NCBI RefSeq assembly: GCF_027920545.1
Contig: NZ_CP115859.1
Coordinates: 1,364,001 to 1,428,000, forward strand
Direction of reading: 5' to 3'
DNA from: Chryseobacterium camelliae
GTDB taxonomy: Bacteria; Bacteroidota; Bacteroidia; Flavobacteriales; Weeksellaceae
Length of the DNA: 64,000 nucleotides
Positions 25,997 to 34,598 of this stretch are shown piece by piece. The notes beneath the pieces are model-generated. The model was not told where the DNA came from. It searched no databases and saw only the letters and a list, made by a program, of their open reading frames with translations. Within the stretch, counting starts at the first letter, position 1. Each line of letters starts with the position of its first letter. The position numbers and the translations under genes were made by a program.

Positions 25997-27892
25997 ATGA
26001 ATTACGTTGCTGCTGAAAACCTTACCAAATCTTACGGAATAAAAGTTTTATTTAAAAATATCTCTTTTAACATCAATGAAGGTGATAAGATTGCCATTGT
26101 AGCCAAAAACGGAAGCGGAAAATCCACCCTTCTGAAAATCCTGATGGGAAAAGAAATTGCAGACAGCGGAAACGTAATCATCAATAAAGACATTCAGGTT
26201 GTCTTATTCGACCAGGAAATAGCATTTGATCCGAATCTTACGGTAGATGAGTTTATGATGACTTTAGATTCTGCTCCTATCATGGCGCTTAAAAACTATC
26301 ATCAATCGCTTCATTCTACCGATACCAATTTCATTGAAAAGGCTTTGGCTGAAATGGAAGTTCATAAAGCTTGGGATCTTGAAAATGAAATGAAACAAAT
26401 TCTTTCTCAGCTCAAAATCACCAATCTTGAAGCTAAAATGGGAACACTTTCGGGAGGACAGGTAAAACGTGTGGCTTTAGCAAAGTTATTAACTGAAACC
26501 CGAGCTGAACATCGTCATACTTTACTGATCATGGATGAGCCAACCAATCACCTGGATGTAGAAATGGTGGAATGGCTTGAAAATTATTTAAACAAAGCAA
26601 AAATAACGTTACTGTTAGTGACTCACGACAGGTATTTCTTAGACAGCGTTTGTGATATTATCTGGGAAATGGAAGACCAGAATCTTTATTTTCACAACGG
26701 TTCGTATGCTACCTATCTTGAAAATAAAATGATTCGTGAGGATAATATGAATGCAACCATCGACAAAGCCAACAATCTTTACAGAAAAGAGCTGGAATGG
26801 ATGCGAAGACAGCCCAAAGCAAGAACGACAAAATCAAAGTCGAGAATCGATGCTTTTTACGAAACTGAAAAAATAGCTAAAACAGATACAAGAAAACAAG
26901 GTCTCGAATTAGATTTTGAAATGAAAAGGTTGGGCAGCAAAATCCTTGAACTTCATCATATTGATAAAAGTTTTGGAGACAAAGTTCTGCTGAAAGACTT
27001 CAGTTATCAGTTTCAAAGAGGGGAAAAAATAGGAATCGTAGGTAAAAACGGTGCCGGAAAATCTACACTTTTGAACATTATTCAAGGGTTTGAAAAAGCT
27101 GACAAAGGTGAAATAGAAACCGGAGAAACAATCTCTTTCGGGTATTTTTCACAAAAAGGTTTAACTTATAAAGAAGATGAGAGGGTAATCGATTTCATTA
27201 AAGAAATTGCAGAGTTTTATCCTTTAGCCAATGGAAAAAGTCTTTCTGCTTCTCAGTTTTTAAGATTGTTTTTATTTGACGATCAATCACAATATTCGCC
27301 GATTTCAAAACTTTCGGGTGGGGAAAAGAGAAGGCTGCATCTGATGTATATTTTGTATCAGAACCCTAATTTCTTGATTTTCGATGAGCCTACGAACGAT
27401 CTTGATCTTCCTACTCTAACAGTCCTTGAAAATTTCCTGCAAATGTTCCAAGGTTCATTAATTATAGTATCTCACGACAGGTATTTTATGGACAGGATTG
27501 TAGATCATATTCTGGCTTTTGAAGGAAATGGAAAAATAAAAGATTTTGTCGGTAATTTTTCAGAGTACCGTGAAGCGAAAAGCCGTGAAGAATCTTTAGA
27601 AAGATCAACCGCTCAAAAAGCAGAGCCTGTAAAAGAAACCGTTTCAGCTCCACCTCAAAATTCAACCAAAAAGAAAAAGCTTTCTTTTAAAGAACAAAGA
27701 GAGCTTGAGCAAATTGAAAAAGAAATGCCCGAACTGGAAGAACAGAGAGGAAAAATATTGGACCAGCTGAACAATGAATCAGACTATGAAAAGATTTCCA
27801 AGCTTTCTGCGGATTTAGAATCTGTTTCAGAAAAATTGGAGAATCACGAAATGAGATGGCTCGAACTTCAGGAAATTCTGGGAGAAGCATAA
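25997..27892 (+). CDS. ABC-F type ATP-binding protein
   Basis: 631 residues with two ATPase cassettes in one soluble chain and no transmembrane part. Cassette 1 has Walker A AKNGSGKST near 37-45, signature LSGGQ near 152 and MDEPTNHLD. The linker (about 245-310) is charged, the expected P-site tRNA interaction region. Cassette 2 has GKNGAGKST near 349, LSGGEKRR and FDEPTNDLD. The C-terminus (about 555-631) is a charged coiled coil, as in Uup. ABC-F proteins act on the ribosome to relieve stalls or protect it from drugs; the DNA-binding-like coiled coil favours Uup. Drug resistance cannot be inferred from this. It has its own promoter and terminator. Confidence 0.92.
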   Translation: MNYVAAENLTKSYGIKVLFKNISFNINEGDKIAIVAKNGSGKSTLLKILMGKEIADSGNVIINKDIQVVLFDQEIAFDPNLTVDEFMMTLDSAPIMALKNYHQSLHSTDTNFIEKALAEMEVHKAWDLENEMKQILSQLKITNLEAKMGTLSGGQVKRVALAKLLTETRAEHRHTLLIMDEPTNHLDVEMVEWLENYLNKAKITLLLVTHDRYFLDSVCDIIWEMEDQNLYFHNGSYATYLENKMIREDNMNATIDKANNLYRKELEWMRRQPKARTTKSKSRIDAFYETEKIAKTDTRKQGLELDFEMKRLGSKILELHHIDKSFGDKVLLKDFSYQFQRGEKIGIVGKNGAGKSTLLNIIQGFEKADKGEIETGETISFGYFSQKGLTYKEDERVIDFIKEIAEFYPLANGKSLSASQFLRLFLFDDQSQYSPISKLSGGEKRRLHLMYILYQNPNFLIFDEPTNDLDLPTLTVLENFLQMFQGSLIIVSHDRYFMDRIVDHILAFEGNGKIKDFVGNFSEYREAKSREESLERSTAQKAEPVKETVSAPPQNSTKKKKLSFKEQRELEQIEKEMPELEEQRGKILDQLNNESDYEKISKLSADLESVSEKLENHEMRWLELQEILGEA

Positions 27893-27895
27893 AAT

Positions 27896-27929
27896 AAAGG
27901 TTCATGAAATTATCATGAACCTTTTTTAT
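27896..27929 (+). terminator. Intrinsic terminator of the ABC-F gene
   Basis: AAGGTTCATGA and TCATGAACCTT pair around AATTA, followed by a T run. A repeat palindrome follows at once. Confidence 0.85.
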
Positions 27930-28001
27930 TTAACCACAAAAGAGGCAAAAGAATGTATTATTAATATTTTAGATAATGGCTTTTGTTCCTTTTGTGGTTA
28001 A
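27930..28001. repeat. TTAACCACAAAAG palindrome, copy 3 (72 bp)
   Basis: Left arm TTAACCACAAAAGAGGCAAA (27930-27949) and right arm ending CCTTTTGTGGTTAA at 28001 are inverted copies around a 28-base AT-rich loop. It sits between the convergent ends of the ABC-F gene and the oxidoreductase gene. Confidence 0.78.
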
Positions 28002-28016
28002 TTTCTAAACAGACTT

Positions 28017-29081
28017 TTAAACTAAATTAATAATCCTTCCCTCCTTCGAACTCTGCTCTGCCGCTTCAATAATTTTCATATTCTGGATAATCTCATGTCC
28101 CGGTGAAGGCAGAGCATAGCCAAAAACAATATATTCATAAATCTGTTGGTAATAATTCATATAATTTCCTGCTTCGCTGGAAGTCAGAATTCTCTCGGTT
28201 TCTGAATGAGCATTGATGAAGTTTAAAATTCCGTCGGTTTCCTGTAAAGGTTTTGTCCATTCCTTACCATATTCCGGAATGACTCCCGAAATCAATTCTC
28301 TTTCCTGATCATCGGTTCTTTCCTGCAAAAAACTTCCTTTGTCTCCATGAAGAATATAGGCATAATGGGCTTCTTTACTAAAAACAGAAGATTTCAGCCT
28401 TACTCTCAGATCATTTGCATAATAAAGAAGAATTTCGAAATAATCATTGGCAAATTGTTTTCCTTTCATAGAAAAGATATCAGCAAATAGTTTTTGAGGA
28501 GATCCGAAAAGCTGTGTCACCTGATCGATTAGATGTGCTCCCAAGTCGTGTAAAGATCCGGATCCTGCCTGTTCCGGATTTTCCTTATGCTGTTTTCCGC
28601 TTGATTCAGTTCTGAAACGGTCAAAACGAATTTCAACTTCTTTCAGGTTTCCCAGTTTATTTTCCTGAATGATCTTCTGTACCTGTAAATAATCTCTGTC
28701 AAATCTTCTATTTTGATAAACACTAAGAAACAGCCTTTTTTCATCAGCTAATCTCACCAAATCTTCCGCTTCAGCCAATGTCACGGTAAAAGGTTTTTCT
28801 ACGATGATATTTTTACCTGCGTTTAATGCCATTTTCACATATTCATAATGAGTCTGGACCGGTGTATTGACTACCACCACATCAATATCCGCATGATTCA
28901 GCATATCTTCCACAGATCGATAAATAATGGATTCCGGATACTTCTCTTTTGACTCTTCTTTACTCCTTTCAACCACAGCCGACATAAAAAAACCGGGATG
29001 TTCTTTCAAAAAAGGAGCATGAAAAACTTTTCCACTCATTCCAAAGGCACAAAGCCCAACTTTTACCAATTGCATACTCAT
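28017..29081 (-). CDS. Gfo/Idh/MocA family oxidoreductase
   Basis: 354 residues. The N-terminal Rossmann domain (about 1-125) begins VKVGLCAFGMSGKVFHAPFL, the NAD(P)-binding turn, and includes the family motif IVEKPFTVTLAEAEDL with the EKP signature near 95. The C-terminal domain (about 130-350) has the open beta-sheet with GSGSLHDLGAHLIDQV, where the His-Asp-His cluster sits. Such enzymes oxidise or reduce sugars or sugar-like polyols with NAD(P); the substrate cannot be assigned. It is a single gene with its own promoter at 29090-29097. Confidence 0.9.
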   Translation of the reverse strand: MSMQLVKVGLCAFGMSGKVFHAPFLKEHPGFFMSAVVERSKEESKEKYPESIIYRSVEDMLNHADIDVVVVNTPVQTHYEYVKMALNAGKNIIVEKPFTVTLAEAEDLVRLADEKRLFLSVYQNRRFDRDYLQVQKIIQENKLGNLKEVEIRFDRFRTESSGKQHKENPEQAGSGSLHDLGAHLIDQVTQLFGSPQKLFADIFSMKGKQFANDYFEILLYYANDLRVRLKSSVFSKEAHYAYILHGDKGSFLQERTDDQERELISGVIPEYGKEWTKPLQETDGILNFINAHSETERILTSSEAGNYMNYYQQIYEYIVFGYALPSPGHEIIQNMKIIEAAEQSSKEGRIINLV

Positions 29082-29089
29082 ATTTTTAA

Positions 29090-29097
29090 CAAAGATA
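29090..29097 (-). promoter_or_regulatory. -7 box (TATCTTTG) of the oxidoreductase gene
   Basis: Plus strand CAAAGATA. It lies nine bases ahead of the ATG at 29081, implying a leader of only a few bases. Confidence 0.55.
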
Positions 29098-29207
29098 TTT
29101 ATAAATACATTTTAGTCTGATTACCCTGTTAGAAAATTTTAACATTTTTTATGATAAAAATCAGGAATATTATTTTTAATAAATCTAAATAAAGACAAAT
29201 AAATAAT

Positions 29208-29215
29208 TAGCTTTG
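29208..29215 (+). promoter_or_regulatory. -7 box (TAGCTTTG) of the siderophore receptor gene
   Basis: TAGCTTTGCA lies 35 bases ahead of the ATG at 29250. AAT/AAA-rich direct repeats upstream could be a Fur-type site, but I see no clear palindrome. Confidence 0.5.
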
Positions 29216-29249
29216 CACCTTATTTAAAACCACTCTAAATAAACGTACA

Positions 29250-31490
29250 ATGAAAAAGCAACTGGTTACTTTAGGATTATTATTTACAGCGATCTCTTTA
29301 GGCGCACAAATGAGAAATACTGAAGCTGATACCATCAGAATTCAGACTATCGAAGACGTAAATCTTCATAAAACAGGAAATCCTAATAAGGCAAAGTCAT
29401 CATCGCTAAAATCTAACCTGACGGTGATGGAAACCCCTCAACCCATTGCCATTGTTACTCACGAAATTATAGAACAGCAACAGGCAAAACAGCTTAGTGA
29501 TGTACTACAAAATGTAAACGGAATGTATGTAACTTCTTCCAGAGGTAATTCTCAGGACAGTTTCGGAGGAAGAGGTTTCATTTTAGGTAATGATAATATT
29601 TTTAAAAACGGAGCAAGGGTAAACAGTGGTGTTTTTCCTGAAGTGAGCGGATTGGAGAGAGTTGAAGTATTGAAAGGTGCAAACGCAATGCTTTACGGAA
29701 ATACAGCTGCAGGAGGTGTAATCAACATGATCACAAAAAAGCCAAAATTTAATTTTGGAGGAAGTATAGGAATGAATGCAGGAAGCTGGAATTCATACAA
29801 ACCAACTGTTGATATTTATGGACCTTTATCTAAAAATATTGCATTTAGAATCAATGGAGCTTATGAATATGCTGAAAGCTTCAGAGACGTAGTACAGTCT
29901 GAAAAACATTATTTTAACCCGTCATTCTTATTTAATTTAAGTGAAAAATCACAATTGATTGTAGAGGCGGATTATCTTAAGAATAACTTCACTCCTGACT
30001 TCGGGATTGGATCTATTGAAAATAAAGACAAAAGCTATATAATGAATGATTTATTGCCTAGAAATGCTTTTTTGGGCGCAGACTGGCAATATCAAAATGT
30101 AGAACAGGTTTCTACAAATATTACTTTTAATCACCAAATTTCTAATAACTGGACATTAAATGCTGTAGCTTCTTATCAAAATTATACCAAAGATTATTTC
30201 TCAACAGAAAGAGTACAATGGACCTATGAAACAGCAAGTAACCGTCTTAGATGGGACAGACCATTAAATAAAACTTTTAATGAACAGAATTACACTTCAT
30301 TACAAGTAAATGTAAATGGTGAATTCAATACCGGAAAAATAAATCACAAAGTATTAATTGGAACCGATGGAGACTATGGAATCCAAAATAATTACACTTA
30401 CAATAACCCAACAAAATATGGTACAAACGGTGCTGTAACCAATGGTTTTGCCTATGTTTATCTAGATGATCCTTCTACTTGGGCAAGTGGTGAAATGCCA
30501 AAAAATATTTCCCTAAAAGACCGAACCTCAATCCCATCACAAAGATTTGGTGCATATATTCAGGATTTTGTTAGCTTAACTAAACAATTTAAAGTATTGG
30601 CTGGTTTGCGTTGGTCTTATATAGAAACCATGACTAATAAGAAAAATACCTTTGCCAACACTGAGGGTGATGTAGATGTAAAAAACACTTCAATTTCAGA
30701 TATGGCATTTTCTCCTAAAGTAGGTATTATATATATGCCAAATGAAAACTTTTCAGCATTTGCAACATACACCAATTCATTCGTAGCAAATGTTGGAAAA
30801 GAAAGAAACGGAGAAGCTTTAATGCCAACAAACATCGATCAATATGAAGTTGGTGCTAAGAAAAATTTTTGGAATAATGCTTTAGCAATTAATTTAACTG
30901 TATATCAGATCTTATACAGAAATTACTATCAAAATGCTTTAGATGCCAATGGTAATCCTGTGGATCCGACAGGTTTAACGAAAGATTTTGCAGGAAAAAT
31001 GAGAAGCCGTGGTGCTGAACTTGATATCACCGGAAATCCAACAGAAAATCTATCAATTATAGGAGGTATTTCTTATAATAATTCTGTTTACTTAGATACT
31101 CCTGAAGCTTTCGGATATGTAGAGAATCAAAGATTGGTAAGAACACCTGCTACTACTGCGAATGCTTCTGTGTTCTATAAATTTACAAAATATGTTCCTG
31201 GACTTAAAATTGGCGCTGGTGTATACTACATTGGAGACAGATTAGCAGGTTGGAACGATACAAAAACAGGAAGCAATAGTTTAGCAGCAAGAAACGGAGT
31301 TAGCAGAAGTTTTGAATTAAAAGATTACACTACTGTTTCTCTTTCTGCAGGTTACGAATGGAAGAAATTCTCAATTCAAGGGAAAGTTGGAAACTTGTTT
31401 GACGTAGTCAACTATAACGTTCATGAAAACTACTCTGTAAACCCAATTACACCGAGAAATTTCTATTTTACACTGACTTATAAACTGTAA
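29250..31490 (+). CDS. TonB-dependent siderophore receptor
   Basis: 746 residues. A signal peptide (1-19, ending LGA-Q) is followed by a short N-terminal stretch with DTIRIQTIEDVNL, a probable TonB box. The plug domain (about 50-170) has METPQPIAIVTHEIIEQQQA, GGRGF, GLERVEVLKGANAMLYG and AGGVINMITKKP, typical of the ferric-siderophore class. The remaining residues form a 22-strand barrel ending FYFTLTYKL with the terminal hydrophobic signature. It imports an iron chelate across the outer membrane with energy from TonB/ExbBD. A PepSY membrane protein follows on the same strand after a hairpin, a usual pairing in iron uptake. Regulation by iron is inferred from family knowledge. Confidence 0.93.
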   Translation: MKKQLVTLGLLFTAISLGAQMRNTEADTIRIQTIEDVNLHKTGNPNKAKSSSLKSNLTVMETPQPIAIVTHEIIEQQQAKQLSDVLQNVNGMYVTSSRGNSQDSFGGRGFILGNDNIFKNGARVNSGVFPEVSGLERVEVLKGANAMLYGNTAAGGVINMITKKPKFNFGGSIGMNAGSWNSYKPTVDIYGPLSKNIAFRINGAYEYAESFRDVVQSEKHYFNPSFLFNLSEKSQLIVEADYLKNNFTPDFGIGSIENKDKSYIMNDLLPRNAFLGADWQYQNVEQVSTNITFNHQISNNWTLNAVASYQNYTKDYFSTERVQWTYETASNRLRWDRPLNKTFNEQNYTSLQVNVNGEFNTGKINHKVLIGTDGDYGIQNNYTYNNPTKYGTNGAVTNGFAYVYLDDPSTWASGEMPKNISLKDRTSIPSQRFGAYIQDFVSLTKQFKVLAGLRWSYIETMTNKKNTFANTEGDVDVKNTSISDMAFSPKVGIIYMPNENFSAFATYTNSFVANVGKERNGEALMPTNIDQYEVGAKKNFWNNALAINLTVYQILYRNYYQNALDANGNPVDPTGLTKDFAGKMRSRGAELDITGNPTENLSIIGGISYNNSVYLDTPEAFGYVENQRLVRTPATTANASVFYKFTKYVPGLKIGAGVYYIGDRLAGWNDTKTGSNSLAARNGVSRSFELKDYTTVSLSAGYEWKKFSIQGKVGNLFDVVNYNVHENYSVNPITPRNFYFTLTYKL

Positions 31491-31511
31491 GATTAAATAA
31501 TTTTTCAAATA

Positions 31512-31545
31512 AAAGTGGAAGCTGCATTTTTGCAGCTTCCACTTT
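31512..31545 (+). promoter_or_regulatory. Perfect 15-bp hairpin between receptor and PepSY genes
   Basis: AAAGTGGAAGCTGCA and TGCAGCTTCCACTTT pair perfectly around TTTT. No T run follows, so it is not a standard intrinsic terminator. It may stabilise the receptor message or reduce expression of the downstream gene. Confidence 0.6.
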
Positions 31546-31572
31546 GAACTTTATAAACAAAAAAATTAAGAT

Positions 31573-32088
31573 ATGGATAAGATTAAAGACACAAGAAGCT
31601 TCATGAGAATTACCCACCGTTATTTAGGATTTTTCCTTGCCGGCATTATGGCTGTATATGCAGTAAGTGGTGTATTATTGATTTATAGAGATACCGATTT
31701 TCTGAAAAAAGAAAAGAAAATTGATAAAGTAATCGCTAAAAACCTATCCGAAAAAGAACTTGGGAAAGAATTAAAAATGAAGAACCTTGAAGTAGAGAAA
31801 ACTGAAGGGAGCATTTTGAAATTCAAACAAGGAACTTACGATGCTGCCACAGGTCAGGCAAAATATACAAAAAAAGAGCTTCCTTTCGTTTTGGATAAAA
31901 TGACAAAACTTCACAAATCTCAATCTAAAGATACTCTTTCTCCGTTAAATGCCTTCTTCGGAATCGCTTTATTCTTCTTCGTTATTTCAAGTTTCTGGAT
32001 GTTCAATCCTAAAACAAAAGCATTCAAACGAGGGATGGTATTTACTGCTGTCGGGCTTATTGTTTCTATCATTCTTATTTTTATATAA
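31573..32088 (+). CDS. PepSY-associated membrane protein
   Basis: 171 residues with an N-terminal helix (about 15-37: HRYLGFFLAGIMAVYAVSGV, with the conserved His and SGxLL turn of PepSY-TM proteins), a periplasmic loop of about 75 residues rich in lysine, and two C-terminal helices (about 123-142 and 150-171). It is shorter than full PepSY-TM iron reductases, having one PepSY-like loop only. In Bacteroidetes such proteins sit next to siderophore receptors and are thought to help release or reduce iron at the inner membrane. It starts 82 bases after the receptor gene. Confidence 0.78.
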   Translation: MDKIKDTRSFMRITHRYLGFFLAGIMAVYAVSGVLLIYRDTDFLKKEKKIDKVIAKNLSEKELGKELKMKNLEVEKTEGSILKFKQGTYDAATGQAKYTKKELPFVLDKMTKLHKSQSKDTLSPLNAFFGIALFFFVISSFWMFNPKTKAFKRGMVFTAVGLIVSIILIFI

Positions 32089-32248
32089 ATTATAAAATAG
32101 ATAAACAAGGTTCACCAATAATTACATTTTAATTTAACAAAAATTAAGAGTATTATAAAAAATCACCTTAAAATGAGTTACATGGCATATTTATTGTTTT
32201 TTAAGTAAGCATCAAAATAATAAACATTAATTATTAAAACGATAAAGT

Positions 32249-32839
32249 ATGAAAAAACTAATTTTAGCAGGAATATTTGCCATTGGTGGATTAACTGCAA
32301 CTGCGAATGCTCAGATACAAAAAGGAAATTGGCTGGTAGGAAGCAGCCTTCTATCCAGCAACTTCGGATTAAATACAGGAGGAGGTTACAATATCTCTAT
32401 CCAGCCAAAAGGAGCTTACTTTATTGAAGATAATGCAGCTGTCGGGGGGTATGTAAACCTTGGGATGAGTAAAGTAACCAATGGTAGTCCAACAAGATTT
32501 GATTATGCAGCAGGTGGTCTAGGACGTTATTATTTATCACCTGGAGAAAAAGGAGTGGATAATTTACTTAACCACGGAAGATGGTTTTTTGAAGGAAATG
32601 TGGGAGTGGGAGGATCTTCTGTAGAAAATGGTAACTCTACTACAGGTCTTGATTTCGGAGTTGGACCTGGATATTCTTATTTCATCACTCCAAATATCGG
32701 ATTGGAAGGATTGGTAAAATATCAGGGACAGGCAGGATTCGGAAATGAAGGATTGAATTCTAATATCACCTTTAATGTAGGATTCAGTATTTACATTCCG
32801 ACATCAAAAGCAAAAGAGGTCATCAGAGAAGCGAAATAA
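32249..32839 (+). CDS. Small outer-membrane beta-barrel protein
   Basis: 196 residues. A signal peptide (1-22, ending ANA-Q) is followed by alternating strands such as GNWLVGSSLLSSNFGLNTGG, GAYFIEDNAAVGGYVNLGMS and GLDFGVGPGYSYFITPNIGL, consistent with an eight-strand OmpA/OmpW-like barrel (the outer membrane protein beta-barrel domain family). No periplasmic OmpA domain. The final residues are charged (KEVIREAK), which is unusual for a barrel's last strand; the closing strand is probably NITFNVGFSIYI. Function unknown. It has its own terminator. Confidence 0.82.
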   Translation: MKKLILAGIFAIGGLTATANAQIQKGNWLVGSSLLSSNFGLNTGGGYNISIQPKGAYFIEDNAAVGGYVNLGMSKVTNGSPTRFDYAAGGLGRYYLSPGEKGVDNLLNHGRWFFEGNVGVGGSSVENGNSTTGLDFGVGPGYSYFITPNIGLEGLVKYQGQAGFGNEGLNSNITFNVGFSIYIPTSKAKEVIREAK

Positions 32840-32864
32840 GTTTCAATTAATAAAATAAAATATG

Positions 32865-32897
32865 AAATCGGCTCGGAAAATTTCCGAGCCGATTTTC
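32865..32897 (+). terminator. Intrinsic terminator of the small barrel gene
   Basis: AAATCGGCTCGGAAA and TTTCCGAGCCGATTT form a long perfect stem followed by TT. It faces the convergent peroxiredoxin gene and may serve both strands. Confidence 0.8.
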
Positions 32898-32934
32898 GTA
32901 CAAATTAAAACTAAACTATAAAAAATCAAATAAA

Positions 32935-33570
32935 TCATGTATTGGGTTGGGGCGTATATCTCAGATACGGCTTTATTTCTCTTACTCCTTTCGGAAATAT
33001 TTTTTGGGCATCTTCAGTGGAAACGGATGGCGGAACAATAACGTCTTCTCCATATTTCCAATTGACAGGAGTGGCAATCTTATGAGAATCTACCAATTGT
33101 AAAGAGTCTAAAACTCTTATGATCTCATTAAAATTTCTTCCAGTAGACGCCGGATAAGTAATAATCAATCTTACTTTTTTTTCAGGATCAATAATTAATA
33201 AAGATCGAACTGTAGCTGTTGCGGAAGCATTCGGGTGAATAAAATCATACAATTCAGAAATCTTCCGGTCTTTGTCTGCAATAATAGGAAACTGCACTTC
33301 TGTATTCTGGGTTTCATTAATATCCTTTATCCAGCTGTGATGATCTTCTACTCCATCTACGCTTAGCGCAATTGCTTTTGTATTCCTCTGCTCAAACTCC
33401 GATTTCAGTTTTGCAGTAAAACCCAGTTCTGTTGTACATACCGGTGTATAATCTGCAGGGTGGGAAAATAAAATTCCCCAGGAGTTTCCGAGAAAATCAT
33501 AAAAATTTAAATTCCCTTCTGTAGACTCTGCATTAAAGTCCGGTGCTATATCTCCTAGTTTAATTGACAT
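32935..33570 (-). CDS. 1-Cys peroxiredoxin (Prx6 type)
   Basis: 211 residues, cytoplasmic. It reduces hydrogen peroxide and organic peroxides. The peroxidatic cysteine is in HPADYTPVCTTELG near residue 45, with the catalytic Thr and Pro of PxxxT/SxxC; the conserved Arg lies in ATVRSLLIIDPEKKVR near 125. The long C-terminal domain (about 150-211, ending with a PxxPYLRYTPQP-like tail) marks the Prx6/AhpE-like subgroup. No second cysteine exists, so it works as a 1-Cys enzyme with an external reductant. Its promoter overlaps a perfect palindrome. Confidence 0.93.
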   Translation of the reverse strand: MSIKLGDIAPDFNAESTEGNLNFYDFLGNSWGILFSHPADYTPVCTTELGFTAKLKSEFEQRNTKAIALSVDGVEDHHSWIKDINETQNTEVQFPIIADKDRKISELYDFIHPNASATATVRSLLIIDPEKKVRLIITYPASTGRNFNEIIRVLDSLQLVDSHKIATPVNWKYGEDVIVPPSVSTEDAQKIFPKGVREIKPYLRYTPQPNT

Positions 33571-33586
33571 ATGAATTCGTTTTATT

Positions 33587-33622
33587 AGTCTACAAATTTA
33601 GTAGACTTTTTGAAACTGGCAA
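33587..33622 (-). promoter_or_regulatory. Peroxiredoxin promoter overlapped by a palindromic operator candidate
   Basis: On the minus strand TTG (33620-33622), 19 bases, then TAAATTTG (33593-33600). The -7 box sits inside AGTCTAC-N7-GTAGACT (33587-33607), a perfect 7-base inverted repeat, the position expected for a repressor site. Confidence 0.6.
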
Positions 33623-33667
33623 AATTTTTGTTGAAAAAAAATCTAAAAAAATAAAGTTTAAAAATTT

Positions 33668-34549
33668 ATGGAGAAAACTAGCTTAAGATATTTTGATGTT
33701 GTTTACAAGGTTTTGGAAAACTGGTACTTAACATTTGCTGAACTCACCCCAAAACTGGTGGTGGGAATTATTGTATTTTCTTTTTTCCTTTTTACCAGTA
33801 AATATCTCAGCCAAATCGCCGTAAAGCTTTTTCATAAATTTTTCCCGAAAAGCCAAAAAGAAAGTTCGCTTGTTACTTTAATCAGTATTTTCAGATTTTT
33901 AATTATGATCATGGGAACATTTATCTCATTAGAAATCATGGGATTCAGCGGTTTTCTTTGGAAATTTATCGGAAGTTTGGGAGTTGCGGGGGTCATTGCA
34001 GGGGTCGCCTTAAAAGATCTGGTTTCCAGTATATTTTCAGGAATGCTGATTGGAATTGATAAAGCCTATAAAGTCGGAGATTATATTACTATAGGAAATC
34101 ATTCAGGAACCGTACAGGAAATCGGTTTTCTAACCACAAAACTCCTTACTGATGACGGAAAGAAAGCTTATATCCCCAATCAGGTGGTTTTTAATGCTCC
34201 CTTTTACAATATTACAGCCTCTCCACAACGAAGGATTATTTTAAACTTTGAAATTCCGGCTGATGAAGACATCAGCAAAGCTCAAAAAGGGATTTTAGAA
34301 ATTGTAAAAAATCTGGAAAATGTAGACCGATTAGACAGTGTGGAAGTGATTTTCACAGACTTAAAACAGGGAGTTTTTAACCTTCAGGCAAAATTCTGGA
34401 TGAAAGTAGGAGCTAATATGCTTCAGCTGAAGAGTGAAGCCTTTTTAAAAATAAAACAGCGCCTCGATGCAGACGGAGTTCAGTTGGTAACACCTACAAG
34501 CATAAGCATCACCAACGGAGAAACCGGCACAATTGAAGCTCACACCTAA
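33668..34549 (+). CDS. MscS-type mechanosensitive channel
   Basis: 293 residues. Three N-terminal helices (about 23-45, 60-85 and 92-115) are followed by the MscS core: GSLGVAGVIAGVALKDLVSSIFSGMLIGIDKAYKVGD, the pore-lining helix with its glycine/alanine pattern and the start of the beta domain. The cytoplasmic cage continues with GTVQEIGFLTTKLLTDDGKKAYIPN, the MscS signature, and a C-terminal alpha/beta region. It opens under membrane tension to release solutes after osmotic downshock. It is divergent from the peroxiredoxin gene. Confidence 0.93.
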   Translation: MEKTSLRYFDVVYKVLENWYLTFAELTPKLVVGIIVFSFFLFTSKYLSQIAVKLFHKFFPKSQKESSLVTLISIFRFLIMIMGTFISLEIMGFSGFLWKFIGSLGVAGVIAGVALKDLVSSIFSGMLIGIDKAYKVGDYITIGNHSGTVQEIGFLTTKLLTDDGKKAYIPNQVVFNAPFYNITASPQRRIILNFEIPADEDISKAQKGILEIVKNLENVDRLDSVEVIFTDLKQGVFNLQAKFWMKVGANMLQLKSEAFLKIKQRLDADGVQLVTPTSISITNGETGTIEAHT

Positions 34550-34552
34550 TAA

Positions 34553-34580
34553 AAAAAGCAGTCGATATGACTGCTTTTCT
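34553..34580. terminator. Bidirectional terminator between mscS and the metalloprotease gene
   Basis: AAAGCAGTC and GACTGCTTT pair around GATAT with A and T runs outside. Confidence 0.8.
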
Positions 34581-34598
34581 CTTTATATAATTTAAAAA

